NCBI RefSeq assembly: GCF_026410305.1
Contig: NZ_JAPMLQ010000001.1
Span: 682,001-746,000 of the forward strand
DNA from: Sulfitobacter sp. F26204
Lineage (GTDB): Bacteria; Pseudomonadota; Alphaproteobacteria; Rhodobacterales; Rhodobacteraceae
Direction: 5' to 3'
DNA: 64,000 nt
Made by a program: the position numbers and the translations under genes. The notes below the pieces were generated by a model. The model made no database searches. It was not told the origin of the DNA and saw only the letters and a program-made list of their open reading frames with translations. Of this stretch, positions 35,688 to 43,915 are shown in pieces (positions within the stretch are counted from its first letter, which is position 1; each line of letters begins with the position of its first letter).

Positions 35688-36170
35688 TTAGGACGCGGTG
35701 GTGCGCGAGTCAAGCCAGGCGTTTATCGCGTCCTTGGCCCGTTTTGCCCCACGGCCGCTGGAGTAGACAAGTGTCACGGGATGTGTGCCTGCATCCATAC
35801 CGCCATTGATGACAAAGGCGGCGCGGTAGGTTGTGCTGTCACCGGAGTTTGAGCTTTCGACAATTGCACGGTCAAGATAGCGCAGTTCCCATGTCATGCT
35901 GACGTAGTTCAGCCATCCGCGGCGGCGCAACTCCACCAGATTTCGAGGCCCGTCGAGGATCAATTGGGTGCGCCGTATGAACGCCAAATTGAAAAGGATT
36001 CCGAAGAACAGCCCGCCCCCTATAAAGGCAAAGCCCATGACAGGTTCGGCACCGATATTGAAAAGGCCGATGGCAACGAAAACCATCGCAAAGGCAGAGA
36101 CAAAGACCGCCAGCCAAATCGGGTTGTTCTCTATGATCAATTGATCGGGGGTGTTTCTGGTGATTTTCAT
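35688..36170 (-). CDS. Two-helix membrane protein of unknown function
   Basis: A 160-aa protein with two adjacent membrane helices (WLAVFVSAFAMVFVAIGLFNIG and VMGFAFIGGGLFFGILFNLAFI), then a soluble domain with a PH-like strand pattern (ELRYLDRAIVESSNSGDSTTYRAAFVI). The start is the ATG at 36170 (MKITRNTPDQL). It lies between ffh and a divergent LysR gene. No family name is certain. Confidence 0.75.
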   Translation of the reverse strand: MKITRNTPDQLIIENNPIWLAVFVSAFAMVFVAIGLFNIGAEPVMGFAFIGGGLFFGILFNLAFIRRTQLILDGPRNLVELRRRGWLNYVSMTWELRYLDRAIVESSNSGDSTTYRAAFVINGGMDAGTHPVTLVYSSGRGAKRAKDAINAWLDSRTTAS

Positions 36171-36294
36171 GACCGGGATTATGTCGCCGGCTGCACGGTT
36201 CGCCAAGAGGGTCAGAGGCAACAAATGCCATTGTCTTTTCGAACGCTACGGTAAAGGTAGGCGCAGCATGTTCATAAATGCACAGGAATGACCT

Positions 36295-37173
36295 TTGGAT
36301 AACTGGGACGAGATCAGAACAGCCTATCAGGTTGCGCGTATGGGAACGGTGAGCGGGGCGGCAGATGTGCTGGGGGTACATCATGCCACGGTGATCCGCC
36401 ATATTGATGCGCTTGAAGGGCGGTTGGGAGTCAAACTGTTCCAACGGCATGCACGCGGCTATACAGCAACGGAGGCAGGAAACGACCTGTTGCGCGTGGC
36501 ACAGGCGACGGACGATCAGTTCAGTCAGCTTGCCGGGCGTATCAAGGGGCGCGGCGCAGATGTCTCAGGGGAACTGGTGGTGACGTCGCTGGTGTCGCTT
36601 GCGGGGAAGATTGCGCCGATCCTTGCTGCTTTCCAGCAAAAACACAAGGAAGTCTCAGTGCGCTATCTGACCGGCGATCGGTTGTTTCGATTGGAATATG
36701 GAGAGGCGCATGTGGCGATCCGTGCGGGCGTTGCGCCGGAACAGCCTGATAATGTGGTGCAGCCCTTGATCGAACTGCCGGTGGGGGCCTATGCCAGCAA
36801 GGCCTATGTGGCAGAGTACGGTGTCATAAAAGATCAAGGCGACTATGCCAGACACCGGTTTGTCGGTACGGAGACCCGCGAGAGCCGTGCACCCTATTAT
36901 CAATGGATGCATGACAATGTACCGGACACCAGTATCACCTTCAGATGCACGGATCCTCGTGCGGTCGTTGCAGCGGTTGTTGCCGGGGCCGGCATAGGTT
37001 TCCTGTCGCAGTCAACGGCGGCTGGCTATCCTGATCTGGTGGAAATCCATGCGCCGCGTCCGGAGTGGTCGGCACCCTTGTGGTTGGTCACCCACGTTGA
37101 TCTGCACCGAACGACCAAGGTGCAGGCCTTGTTGCGGTTCATCAAAAAACAGACCGCCGAGGGCCAGCTGTGA
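36295..37173 (+). CDS. LysR-family transcriptional regulator
   Basis: A 292-aa regulator with N-terminal HTH (WDEIRTAYQVARMGTVSGAADVLGVHHATVIRHIDALE) and a LysR substrate-binding domain. It has a TTG start with AGGA 7 nt upstream; no in-frame ATG lies near. Its stop overlaps the GTG start of the DMT transporter gene (GTGA), so the two are coupled and the transporter is the likely target. Confidence 0.88.
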   Translation: MDNWDEIRTAYQVARMGTVSGAADVLGVHHATVIRHIDALEGRLGVKLFQRHARGYTATEAGNDLLRVAQATDDQFSQLAGRIKGRGADVSGELVVTSLVSLAGKIAPILAAFQQKHKEVSVRYLTGDRLFRLEYGEAHVAIRAGVAPEQPDNVVQPLIELPVGAYASKAYVAEYGVIKDQGDYARHRFVGTETRESRAPYYQWMHDNVPDTSITFRCTDPRAVVAAVVAGAGIGFLSQSTAAGYPDLVEIHAPRPEWSAPLWLVTHVDLHRTTKVQALLRFIKKQTAEGQL

Positions 37174-38063
37174 CACCGGGCATGCAGGGCCATCTCGCAA
37201 TGTTGAGTTTTTCGGCCTTGGTGGCGGGATCCTTTTCGCTGGGCGGGTTAATGGCCAATGATATTGATCCGGCGGCCTTCATCGCGGTTCGGTTCTGGGT
37301 TGCGGCGGTTATCGTCGGTGCCCTGGCTTACACTCTTGGCGGATTCGGTGCGGGGAGTTTCGCAGCTCCCTGGCGTTACGGCGTTTTGGGTGGCTTGTTT
37401 GGTATCTATTTCGTTTTGATGTTCGAGGGCCTGAAGACCGCTCCGCCGGTCAGCGCAGCCGCGGTTTTTACCCTTGTTCCTCTGATGGCGGCGGTTTTTG
37501 CATGGTTGTTGTTGCGTCAGGTTTTGACGTCGCGCATGGCATTTGCCCTGGCAATCGGGGGGTGTGGTGCCCTCTGGGTGATTTTTCGTGCTGATCTGGG
37601 TGCCTTGATGCGGTTCGATCTGGGACGGGGCGAGGCGATTTACTTTGTCGGCTGCGTCAGTCACGCGATCTATACACCCATGGTGCGCCGGTTGAACCGA
37701 GGAGAATCAGCCGTGACGTTCACCTTCGGAACGGTCATTGCAGGCGGCCTGTTGCTAAGCGTTTATGCATGGGCCGAAATTGCTGCAACCGATTGGGCGG
37801 CTCTGCCTGCACGAGTGTGGATTACACTTTTCTACACAGCATTCTTCGCAACCGCCGTGACCGTGGTGTTGTTGCAGTTTGCCACGCTGCGGCTGCCTTC
37901 GGCCAAGGTTATGGCTTATACGTATCTGACACCATCATGGGTGATTGTTTGGGAAGTCATCCTCGGCAATGGGGTTCCGCCCATAATGGTTCTGGGTGGT
38001 GTTGCGTTGACTGTTCTGGCGTTATTCCTGCTCTTGCGCGACGATGAAGCAGGCCAGCACTAG
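37170..38063 (+). CDS. DMT-superfamily (EamA) transporter
   Basis: A 297-aa ten-helix EamA protein (LSFSALVAGSFSLGGLMAND; YGVLGGLFGIYFVLMFEGLKTA; second repeat from GEAIYFVGCVSHAIYTPMV). The GTG start overlaps the LysR stop; an in-frame ATG follows at 37182. It overlaps the convergent ArsR gene by 4 bp. The likely role is export of a small metabolite under LysR control. Confidence 0.88.
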   Translation: MTPGMQGHLAMLSFSALVAGSFSLGGLMANDIDPAAFIAVRFWVAAVIVGALAYTLGGFGAGSFAAPWRYGVLGGLFGIYFVLMFEGLKTAPPVSAAAVFTLVPLMAAVFAWLLLRQVLTSRMAFALAIGGCGALWVIFRADLGALMRFDLGRGEAIYFVGCVSHAIYTPMVRRLNRGESAVTFTFGTVIAGGLLLSVYAWAEIAATDWAALPARVWITLFYTAFFATAVTVVLLQFATLRLPSAKVMAYTYLTPSWVIVWEVILGNGVPPIMVLGGVALTVLALFLLLRDDEAGQH

Positions 38064-38401
38064 CTGTTGTCGCCCGACAGGTCGGGCAGCTCGGCAGCAA
38101 GAAACCGTTCGAAGGCGTCAAGGTTTACAGGTTCGAACTGGCCAAACCCCTGCATCCAGATCGAAGCGTCCTTCATCGCATCGGGTTCCAGTTTGCACCA
38201 TTTGACGCGGCCGCGTTTTTCCTGCGAGATCAGCCCCGCAGATGTCAGAACATTCAAATGCTTGGAAATTGCGGCCAGCGACATCTCGAAGGGTTCGGCG
38301 ACGTCGGTGACGGCCATGTCATCTTCGAGGAGCATCGCAAGAATACTGCGTCGCGTGGGGTCGGACAGGGCAGCAAATACCTGATCAATGGAGCGGGTCA
38401 T
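38060..38401 (-). CDS. ArsR-family HTH regulator
   Basis: A 113-aa winged-helix protein: IDQVFAALSDPTRRSILAMLLEDDMAVTDVAEPFEMSLAAISKHLNVLTSAGLI. No metal-binding Cys pair is seen in the recognition helix (no ELCVC), so it belongs to the non-metal SmtB/ArsR branch that often sits with SRPBCC-type proteins. No such partner lies in the window. Convergent with the DMT gene. Confidence 0.88.
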   Translation of the reverse strand: MTRSIDQVFAALSDPTRRSILAMLLEDDMAVTDVAEPFEMSLAAISKHLNVLTSAGLISQEKRGRVKWCKLEPDAMKDASIWMQGFGQFEPVNLDAFERFLAAELPDLSGDNS

Positions 38402-38441
38402 GCCCCATCTTTAGCCTGCTGTCCTGCCCAGGGGAAGCCGT

Positions 38442-38690
38442 TCAACCGCGCGGATGATGCCCAAATTGCGAGGGCAATCGGTGCGAGAAATACGGTGGTT
38501 CTCCGGGAGACAGGCCAATGTCACGAGTGTAATGTGCGTTCAGATCTCTGACGTGCGGGTGTCTGCGCGGGCTGAGCCATCGGGCAAGAGCGCGTACCAC
38601 ATCCTTAACATGTGCTATTTTAACATGATTTTTCTGCTCACGCCAAAGCGTGTTATGCTCTGTCAAAGCCACGGTGATCCACCTTTTCAC
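38442..38690 (-). CDS. DUF1127-like small protein
   Basis: An 82-aa protein whose C-terminal half (ARALARWLSPRRHPHVRDLNAHYTRDIGLSPGE) matches the DUF1127/YjiS pattern L-x-D-L-x-x-H-x-x-x-D-I-G-L. In other alphaproteobacteria such proteins bind RNA and affect phosphate and C/N metabolism. The open frame starts with ATG at 38690; a GTG at 38672 with AAAAGGTGG ahead of it may be the true start. It is divergent from the LysR at 38777. Confidence 0.7.
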   Translation of the reverse strand: MKRWITVALTEHNTLWREQKNHVKIAHVKDVVRALARWLSPRRHPHVRDLNAHYTRDIGLSPGEPPYFSHRLPSQFGHHPRG

Positions 38691-38776
38691 ATGATTTAGG
38701 CTTTTTTGCCATAATTGGGTGAAAGGAGCAAAAACAATTGCTTGACGTTAAATGTGTAAAAATTGCACACATAGTC

Positions 38777-39667
38777 ATGAAACGCCAACTCCCCCCTCTG
38801 AATGCGCTGCGCGCTTTTGAAGCCGCAGGCAGGCATCAAAGTTTTTCGCGCGCCGCAGAGGAGTTGGATGTCAGCCATTCGTCGATCAGCCGACATGTGC
38901 GCGGACTGGAGGATCGCATGGGCGTCCAGCTCTTTCGCGATTTGCCCAGAGGGTTGGAGTTGTCGGAATATGGTGCCGCATATCTTGCGCAGGTCTCTCC
39001 AGCCTTTGATGCTATCGCTTCGGCCACCGAAAACCTCGTCGAATTTCCACAGGGAACGGTGTGGGTAAATTCCGAGACATTGTTTGCGACCAAGTTATTG
39101 GTGCCGTTGTTGAAGAATTTTTCAGCCTTGCAACCAGAAATCGAGATCAGGCTCGAAGCCTCGCGGCACCTGGCAAATTTGGCAAGATATGAGGCGGATC
39201 TGGCCATCCGGTTCGTGCGCCCGGAAAATCACTATCCGGGATCCGAGTTGATTAGTGATGCGCCATTGCATCCTTATGCTGCCCCTTCATTGCTGCGTGC
39301 TCCTCTGACGTCGACGCGGGATATGCTGTCCTATCCGTTGTTGCGGGACCGGACCAGCGGCACATGGGACGTCTGGTTTGCCCTGACTGGCGAGGTCGCA
39401 CCGGAAGAAGTGCCGCAATCCACCTGGCGAATGTCGTCGGCCCTGGCGGTGGAGGCGGCAATTTCAGGGCAGGGGATATTGTTGGTCTCGGATGAGGTGG
39501 TCGCGGGGGAAGTGGCCGCAGGGCGTTTGGTGCGTCTTTCCGAGGTCGGATTTCGCGAGGGCGGTTACCATCTGGTGCTTGGTGAAAGCGTGTTGCGGCG
39601 CAAGGCCGTCCGGGTTTTCCGTGACTGGCTCATGGCGGAAACAGCGCAATGGCGGGATGCAGGATGA
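38777..39667 (+). CDS. LysR-family transcriptional regulator (GcvA-like)
   Basis: A 296-aa regulator: MKRQLPPLNALRAFEAAGRHQSFSRAAEELDVSHSSISRHVRGLE, then a LysR effector domain. The start is the ATG at 38777 (the longer frame from 38738 adds 13 residues). The divergent neighbour is the DUF1127-like gene, with 86 bp between, so the latter is a candidate target. Confidence 0.9.
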   Translation: MKRQLPPLNALRAFEAAGRHQSFSRAAEELDVSHSSISRHVRGLEDRMGVQLFRDLPRGLELSEYGAAYLAQVSPAFDAIASATENLVEFPQGTVWVNSETLFATKLLVPLLKNFSALQPEIEIRLEASRHLANLARYEADLAIRFVRPENHYPGSELISDAPLHPYAAPSLLRAPLTSTRDMLSYPLLRDRTSGTWDVWFALTGEVAPEEVPQSTWRMSSALAVEAAISGQGILLVSDEVVAGEVAAGRLVRLSEVGFREGGYHLVLGESVLRRKAVRVFRDWLMAETAQWRDAG

Positions 39668-39792
39668 TAAACGATCAACCAGAAGGTTGAATGTGCAAAA
39701 GGGCTGGAAATGGTGTCTGTATTGGAAGACAGAAATGCATGCCACTGATTAAATATAATGAAATCAGCCGGTTAATTGGGGTATCCCGGCCG

Positions 39793-39821
39793 TTGACTCC
39801 GTGCTGCAGCAACAGTAGCTA
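39793..39821 (+). promoter_or_regulatory. atpIp: Candidate sigma-70-type promoter of the atp operon
   Basis: TTGACT at 39793-39798 and TAGCTA at 39816-39821 with 17 bp spacing, 31 bp before the atpI start. The -35 is strong and the -10 weak. Function is inferred from pattern and position. Confidence 0.4.
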
Positions 39822-39851
39822 GAGGCCTAGAATTCCAGTGGGGAATTGCAC

Positions 39852-40172
39852 ATGCCCGATCCAGACCTTCGAGAGCTTGAGGCCAAGATCAATGCTGCCA
39901 AAGCGCGATCGGCTCCTGCAAAACCCCACCAAGAAGAGCATTATTCTCAGGCGCAGCTTGCCTGGCGGATGGTGATTGAGCTTGTTGCCGGTCTGGGGAT
40001 CGGTTTTGGCATCGGATACGGGTTGGATTGGCTGTTTGGCACCCTTCCCATATTCATGGTGCTGTTTGTAATGTTGGGGCTTGCGGCGGGGATCAAGACG
40101 ATGCTCCGGTCTGCGCAGGAGATCCAGGATAAGAAGATAGCCGATATGGCTAAGAACGACGAAGGAGCCTGA
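39852..40172 (+). CDS. atpI: ATP synthase protein I
   Basis: A 106-aa small membrane protein ahead of the Fo genes, an assembly factor for the c-ring in the family. Two hydrophobic helices ([23 protein letters not shown] and [18 protein letters not shown]) follow a charged N-terminus. ATG at 39852, with a TTG at 39846 as alternative. It abuts atpB by 1 bp. Confidence 0.9.
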   Translation: MPDPDLRELEAKINAAKARSAPAKPHQEEHYSQAQLAWRMVIELVAGLGIGFGIGYGLDWLFGTLPIFMVLFVMLGLAAGIKTMLRSAQEIQDKKIADMAKNDEGA

Positions 40173-40173
40173 A

Positions 40174-40932
40174 ATGGCCACAGAAACACACGGCGCAGAA
40201 GAAGGCGGTCTCGTCTTCCACCCGATGGATCAGTTCATCGTTGAGCCATTTTTTGGCGGTACGGATGTTGCTTGGTACACGGTGACCAACGCCACGGTCT
40301 GGTCTTTCCTTGCGGTTCTCGCCACCTTCCTGTTGCTGGTTTTGGGTAGTTCCAAGCGATCAGTCATTCCGTCGCGGATGCAGTCGGTTGCTGAGCTGGC
40401 TTATGGCTTTGTCTATAAAATGGTCGAAGACATCTGCGGCAAGGAAGGGGTCAAGTATTTCCCCTACATCATGACACTGTTCATGTTCATCGTTTGCGCC
40501 AACTTTCTTGGCCTGCTGCCTGCCTCCTTCACGCCGACCGCCCATTTTGCCGTGACCGTGGTTCTGGCGATGGCGGTATTCCTGACCGTGACCATACTCG
40601 GATTTGTAAAGAACGGTGCTGCATTCCTGGGGCTGTTCTGGGTCGCATCCGCGCCACTGGCGCTGCGTCCTGTTCTGGCAGTGATCGAACTGATTTCGTA
40701 TTTCGTGCGTCCCGTCAGCCACTCCATTCGTTTGGCTGGTAACGTTATGGCAGGCCATGCTGTGATCAAGGTTTTTGCCGGCTTTGCCGCACTGACCGTT
40801 GTTTCGCCTTTTGCGATCCTCGGCATCACGGCGATGTACGGTCTGGAAGTCCTCGTGTCCTTCATTCAGGCCTATGTCTTTACCATTCTAACATGCGTGT
40901 ACCTCAAGGACGCGCTGCATCCATCACACTAA
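40174..40932 (+). CDS. atpB: ATP synthase Fo subunit a
   Basis: A 252-aa integral membrane protein. The proton half-channel helix contains the essential Arg in [14 protein letters not shown] (about 186-199), and the C-terminal helix carries [16 protein letters not shown]. Second gene of the operon; 60 bp precede atpE. Confidence 0.96.
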   Translation: MATETHGAEEGGLVFHPMDQFIVEPFFGGTDVAWYTVTNATVWSFLAVLATFLLLVLGSSKRSVIPSRMQSVAELAYGFVYKMVEDICGKEGVKYFPYIMTLFMFIVCANFLGLLPASFTPTAHFAVTVVLAMAVFLTVTILGFVKNGAAFLGLFWVASAPLALRPVLAVIELISYFVRPVSHSIRLAGNVMAGHAVIKVFAGFAALTVVSPFAILGITAMYGLEVLVSFIQAYVFTILTCVYLKDALHPSH

Positions 40933-40992
40933 TTCGGGCGAAACCTTACACCCGTCCTAATACTCAACTTCCAACTTAATAGGAGAATTCTC

Positions 40993-41217
40993 ATGGAAGG
41001 CGAACTCGCACACATCGGCGCAGGTCTGGCAGCAATCGGTTCCGGCGCAGCCGCAATCGGTGTTGGTAACGTTGCAGGCAACTTTTTGGCCGGCGCATTG
41101 CGCAACCCATCCGCTGCTGCATCTCAGACAGCAACATTGTTCATCGGCATCGCCTTTGCAGAAGCTCTGGGGATCTTCGCATTCCTCGTCGCTCTGCTGT
41201 TGATGTTTGCTGTTTAA
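40993..41217 (+). CDS. atpE: ATP synthase Fo subunit c
   Basis: A 74-aa two-helix hairpin. The first helix is Gly/Ala-rich ([19 protein letters not shown]), the polar loop is RNPSA, and the proton-carrying carboxylate is Glu57 (IAFAEALG). No Na+-type ligand set is evident, so H+ coupling is likely. Start after TAGGAGAATTCTC. Confidence 0.97.
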   Translation: MEGELAHIGAGLAAIGSGAAAIGVGNVAGNFLAGALRNPSAAASQTATLFIGIAFAEALGIFAFLVALLLMFAV

Positions 41218-41241
41218 GCTCCGGTAACGACATTCTTGCGT

Positions 41242-41267
41242 GCGGACAGGGGCAGCCCCCTGTCCGC
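41242..41267 (+). promoter_or_regulatory. Intercistronic hairpin after atpE
   Basis: GCGGACAGGGG - CAGC - CCCCTGTCCGC: a perfect 11-bp GC-rich stem with a 4-nt loop, 25 bp after the atpE stop, without a T-run. It probably stabilises the atpE 3' end so that more c than b/b' is made. Confidence 0.75.
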
Positions 41268-41299
41268 TTGTGGGCCCCCGTTTCCAAGGAGAAGCCGAA

Positions 41300-41860
41300 A
41301 TGGCAACGAATACACAAAGTGATGGTTTGGCTGATGCCGTAGGAGTTGATATGGCAGAACACGCCAGCACACCCGGTATGCCCCAGTTAGATTTTTCGCA
41401 TTGGGGCAACCAGATTTTCTGGCTCGTGCTCGCACTGATTGCGATTTACCTGATCCTGTCACGGGTCGCCTTGCCCCGCATCGGTGCGGTATTGGCAGAG
41501 CGGTCGGGCACGATCACCAATGATCTGGCCGCGGCCGAAGATCTCAAGGCCAAAGCGGTTGAGGCTGAAGCTGCCTATAACAAGGCGCTTGTGGATGCTC
41601 GTGCAGAGGCACAAAACATCGTAGAGCGTGCAAAAGCAGAGATCAAAGCCGACCTTGATGTTGCCATTGCCAAAGCCGACGCAGAAATCTCAGCCAAGGC
41701 GGTAGAATCCGAAAAGGCGATCGCAGAAATTCGCACCTCCGCCATGGAGAACGTCAAGATTGTGGCGAAAGACACCGCGAAAGAAATCGTTGCTGCCCTG
41801 GGTGGCAAGGCCGATGCCAAGACGATCAATGCGGCCATTGATGCCCGGTTGAAAGGATGA
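41300..41860 (+). CDS. atpF': ATP synthase Fo subunit b' (peripheral stalk)
   Basis: A 186-aa peripheral-stalk subunit with one N-terminal helix ([26 protein letters not shown]) followed by a long charged coiled-coil ([39 protein letters not shown]). ATG at 41300 after AAGGAG. Together with the next gene it forms a b-b' heterodimer, as in photosynthetic and other alphaproteobacteria. Stop overlaps the next start by ATGA. Confidence 0.93.
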   Translation: MATNTQSDGLADAVGVDMAEHASTPGMPQLDFSHWGNQIFWLVLALIAIYLILSRVALPRIGAVLAERSGTITNDLAAAEDLKAKAVEAEAAYNKALVDARAEAQNIVERAKAEIKADLDVAIAKADAEISAKAVESEKAIAEIRTSAMENVKIVAKDTAKEIVAALGGKADAKTINAAIDARLKG

Positions 41861-42426
41861 AGCAGATGCGTTTGACCCTGACCACCGCCTTTGGTGCCCT
41901 GCTTGCGACACCCGCTTTTGCGGCATCCGGACCGTTCTTTTCGCTCGGCAATACCGACTTTGTGGTACTGTTGGCCTTTTTGCTGTTCATCGCCGTGTTG
42001 TTCTATTTCAAAGTGCCCAGCCTTCTTGGTGGCATGTTGGACCAGCGCGCCGAAGGGATCAAATCCGAGTTGGAAGAAGCCCGACGCTTGCGTGAAGAAG
42101 CACAGACCTTGCTGGCCTCTTACGAGCGCCAGCAAAAAGAAGTGCAGGAAAAAGCTGACCGCATCGTAGCCGCGGCAAAGGAAGAAGCAACAGCAGCCGG
42201 CATTCAGGCCCGTGCCGATCTGGAAAAATCTGTCGCCCGTCGTTTGACGGCCGCAGAAGAACAGATTGAATCGGCCCAATCCGCCGCGATCAAGGAAGTC
42301 CGTGATCAAGCGGTTGTCATCGCTGTTGCAGCGGCCCGTGATGTGATTGCCAAGCAGATGTCAGCCGCAGCGGGCAACGCGTTGATTGACGATGCGATTG
42401 CGCAGGTTGATAGCAAGCTACACTGA
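41857..42426 (+). CDS. atpF: ATP synthase Fo subunit b (peripheral stalk)
   Basis: A 189-aa subunit: a hydrophobic N-terminal stretch (with a signal-like TPAFAASG) and the membrane helix [22 protein letters not shown], then an extended coiled-coil of charged residues. It is the last Fo gene here and is followed by the terminator at 42449. The F1 genes are elsewhere, as usual in Rhodobacteraceae. Confidence 0.93.
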   Translation: MKQMRLTLTTAFGALLATPAFAASGPFFSLGNTDFVVLLAFLLFIAVLFYFKVPSLLGGMLDQRAEGIKSELEEARRLREEAQTLLASYERQQKEVQEKADRIVAAAKEEATAAGIQARADLEKSVARRLTAAEEQIESAQSAAIKEVRDQAVVIAVAAARDVIAKQMSAAAGNALIDDAIAQVDSKLH

Positions 42427-42448
42427 GTCCAATTTTAAACGTAAAGAC

Positions 42449-42480
42449 AAAAGCCTCGGTGTAACTGCCGGGGCTTTTTT
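42449..42480 (+). terminator. Intrinsic terminator of the atp Fo operon
   Basis: Stem AAAAGCCTCGG and CCGGGGCTTTT (one G-T pair) with an 8-nt loop TGTAACTG, ending in a TTTTTT run. It is 23 bp after the atpF stop. Confidence 0.9.
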
Positions 42481-42503
42481 CGTTTGGGGCGGGGAAATTC
42501 CGG

Positions 42504-43271
42504 TCAATCACCAACTTCATGTTGTAGGCGTTGGCGCGCAATGTCTTCGTTACGTCTGGCCTTGGTATGGTCTGCCAACACAGTCTTCACGAAATCCAGA
42601 TGCGCTTCGACCGTGAAACGTGCCGCATCACTGTCGCGGCGTTGCAGCGCAACGTTGATCAGACGGTGTTGATCCAAGAGGGCGGCGCGGCTGGTGCGCT
42701 GTTTGAACATGACCTGCCGGTTGTAAAAAACGCCGCCGCGCAACAGTTCATACATCGACCGCATCATATGCAGCATCACAACATTATGGCTGGCTTCGAT
42801 GATCGCCATATGGAATTGCGCATCCAGTTGCGCTTCTTCCTCGGCATCGCGTTTGTTATGGGCCGTTTCCATCTTCTTGAAGATGGCGTCAACAACGGCC
42901 AAATCGGTATCCGACCCATATTTCGTTGCGCGTTCTGCCGCCAGTGCCTCAAGGTCGCGACGAAAGGACAGGTAGTCAGCTACCGCCTCGTCATGGCGCG
43001 CGAAAAGGTCAATCAATGCAGGAGAAAAGGCACTGCCCAATACATCAGCGACATAGACTCCAGCACCGGGTTTCGCATTAAGCAGCCCGGCAGTTTGCAG
43101 CCTGGAGATTGCATCACGTAACGAAGGGCGCGAGACCTGTAGACGGTCAGCCAATTCCCGTTCGGGCGGCAGACGTTCACCGGCGCGCAGGATCCCTCGC
43201 AGGATGAGCAGTTCAATCTGACGGATCACTGCATGCGAGAGTTTCTCTGAAACGACGGGGCGAAAGGGCAT
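42504..43271 (-). CDS. GntR-family (FadR/FCD) transcriptional regulator
   Basis: A 255-aa regulator. N-terminal winged helix: VIRQIELLILRGILRAGERLPPERELADRLQVSRPSLRDAISRLQ; C-terminal all-helical FCD ligand domain with likely metal/ligand His residues (FHMAIIEASHN; LLDQHRLI; VEAHLDF). Such proteins sense small carboxylic acids (lactate, pyruvate, glycolate). A palindrome upstream of its start suggests autoregulation. No catabolic partner gene is in the window. Confidence 0.9.
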   Translation of the reverse strand: MPFRPVVSEKLSHAVIRQIELLILRGILRAGERLPPERELADRLQVSRPSLRDAISRLQTAGLLNAKPGAGVYVADVLGSAFSPALIDLFARHDEAVADYLSFRRDLEALAAERATKYGSDTDLAVVDAIFKKMETAHNKRDAEEEAQLDAQFHMAIIEASHNVVMLHMMRSMYELLRGGVFYNRQVMFKQRTSRAALLDQHRLINVALQRRDSDAARFTVEAHLDFVKTVLADHTKARRNEDIARQRLQHEVGD

Positions 43272-43285
43272 GCGAAATCCTTGAA

Positions 43286-43306
43286 TTGGTTAGATCATAT
43301 GACCAA
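43286..43306. promoter_or_regulatory. Candidate GntR autoregulatory operator
   Basis: TTGGT-N11-ACCAA (21-bp imperfect palindrome), 14 bp upstream of the GntR start. FCD-type GntR operators usually contain TGGT...ACCA half-sites; here the spacer is 11 bp, longer than the 3 bp of PdhR/LldR sites. Confidence 0.5.
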
Positions 43307-43396
43307 AAAATGGCTGTAGCAATGGTTGGGGAACCAACAAGGGACGAGGTGTAATGGGTTAAAAGGTTGTTAACCTCGCCGGTTGATAATTCAGCG

Positions 43397-43795
43397 ATGC
43401 GGTATCTTTTTATTTGTTTTATTTTTCTTTCCGCCTGCAATACACCCAGTCCTGCGTTCCGCGGTCTGCCTTACACGCGGATCAGTGTTGAAGAGTCTAC
43501 CTTTGATGTCCGGATAAGCGGCCAGCGGGCAGAGGCGATCCGCATCAATCAAGAATATGCGCCACGTTTTGGCGTGATCAGACATCGTGCAGCCTATGCG
43601 ATGGCAAGGGTCAGCGGATGCCGCGTTGTCACGGTGACGGGGGATCAGGCACAGGCCTTTGGCCGCTTGGCCTGTGGCAAGCGGAGGGTGATAGAACGCG
43701 ACGATCCCATGACGCTCGACTGTGTGCCGGTGCGCGGGTCGGGGATCCGTGAGATCGGGCAAATACGAATTGATTTGGATTGTGATGCGGCCTAA
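43397..43795 (+). CDS. Small putative lipoprotein
   Basis: A 132-aa protein with a lipoprotein signal: MRYLFICFIFLSAC, lipobox L-S-A-C (Cys14). The rest is a small alpha/beta domain with VSGCRVVTVTGDQAQAFGRLACGKR. Start ATG at 43397. No family recognised. It is divergent from the GntR gene and stops 120 bp before smc. Confidence 0.72.
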   Translation: MRYLFICFIFLSACNTPSPAFRGLPYTRISVEESTFDVRISGQRAEAIRINQEYAPRFGVIRHRAAYAMARVSGCRVVTVTGDQAQAFGRLACGKRRVIERDDPMTLDCVPVRGSGIREIGQIRIDLDCDAA

Positions 43796-43808
43796 ATCCG
43801 CCATATCT

Positions 43809-43817
43809 TGTGGATAA
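43809..43817 (-). promoter_or_regulatory. DnaA-box-like 9-mer upstream of smc
   Basis: TGTGGATAA is the exact complement of the consensus DnaA box TTATCCACA, 99 bp before the smc start. One 9-mer can occur by chance in 64 kb, so this is weak. Confidence 0.3.
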
Positions 43818-43915
43818 CTCTTTTCATTCCCCTTTCCCTTGTGGCGATTGCTTGACATGAGGGTCGTCGCGCCCGCATTTTGTACCACGCAGGAATCATC
43901 GGAGCCTTCGCAGAA

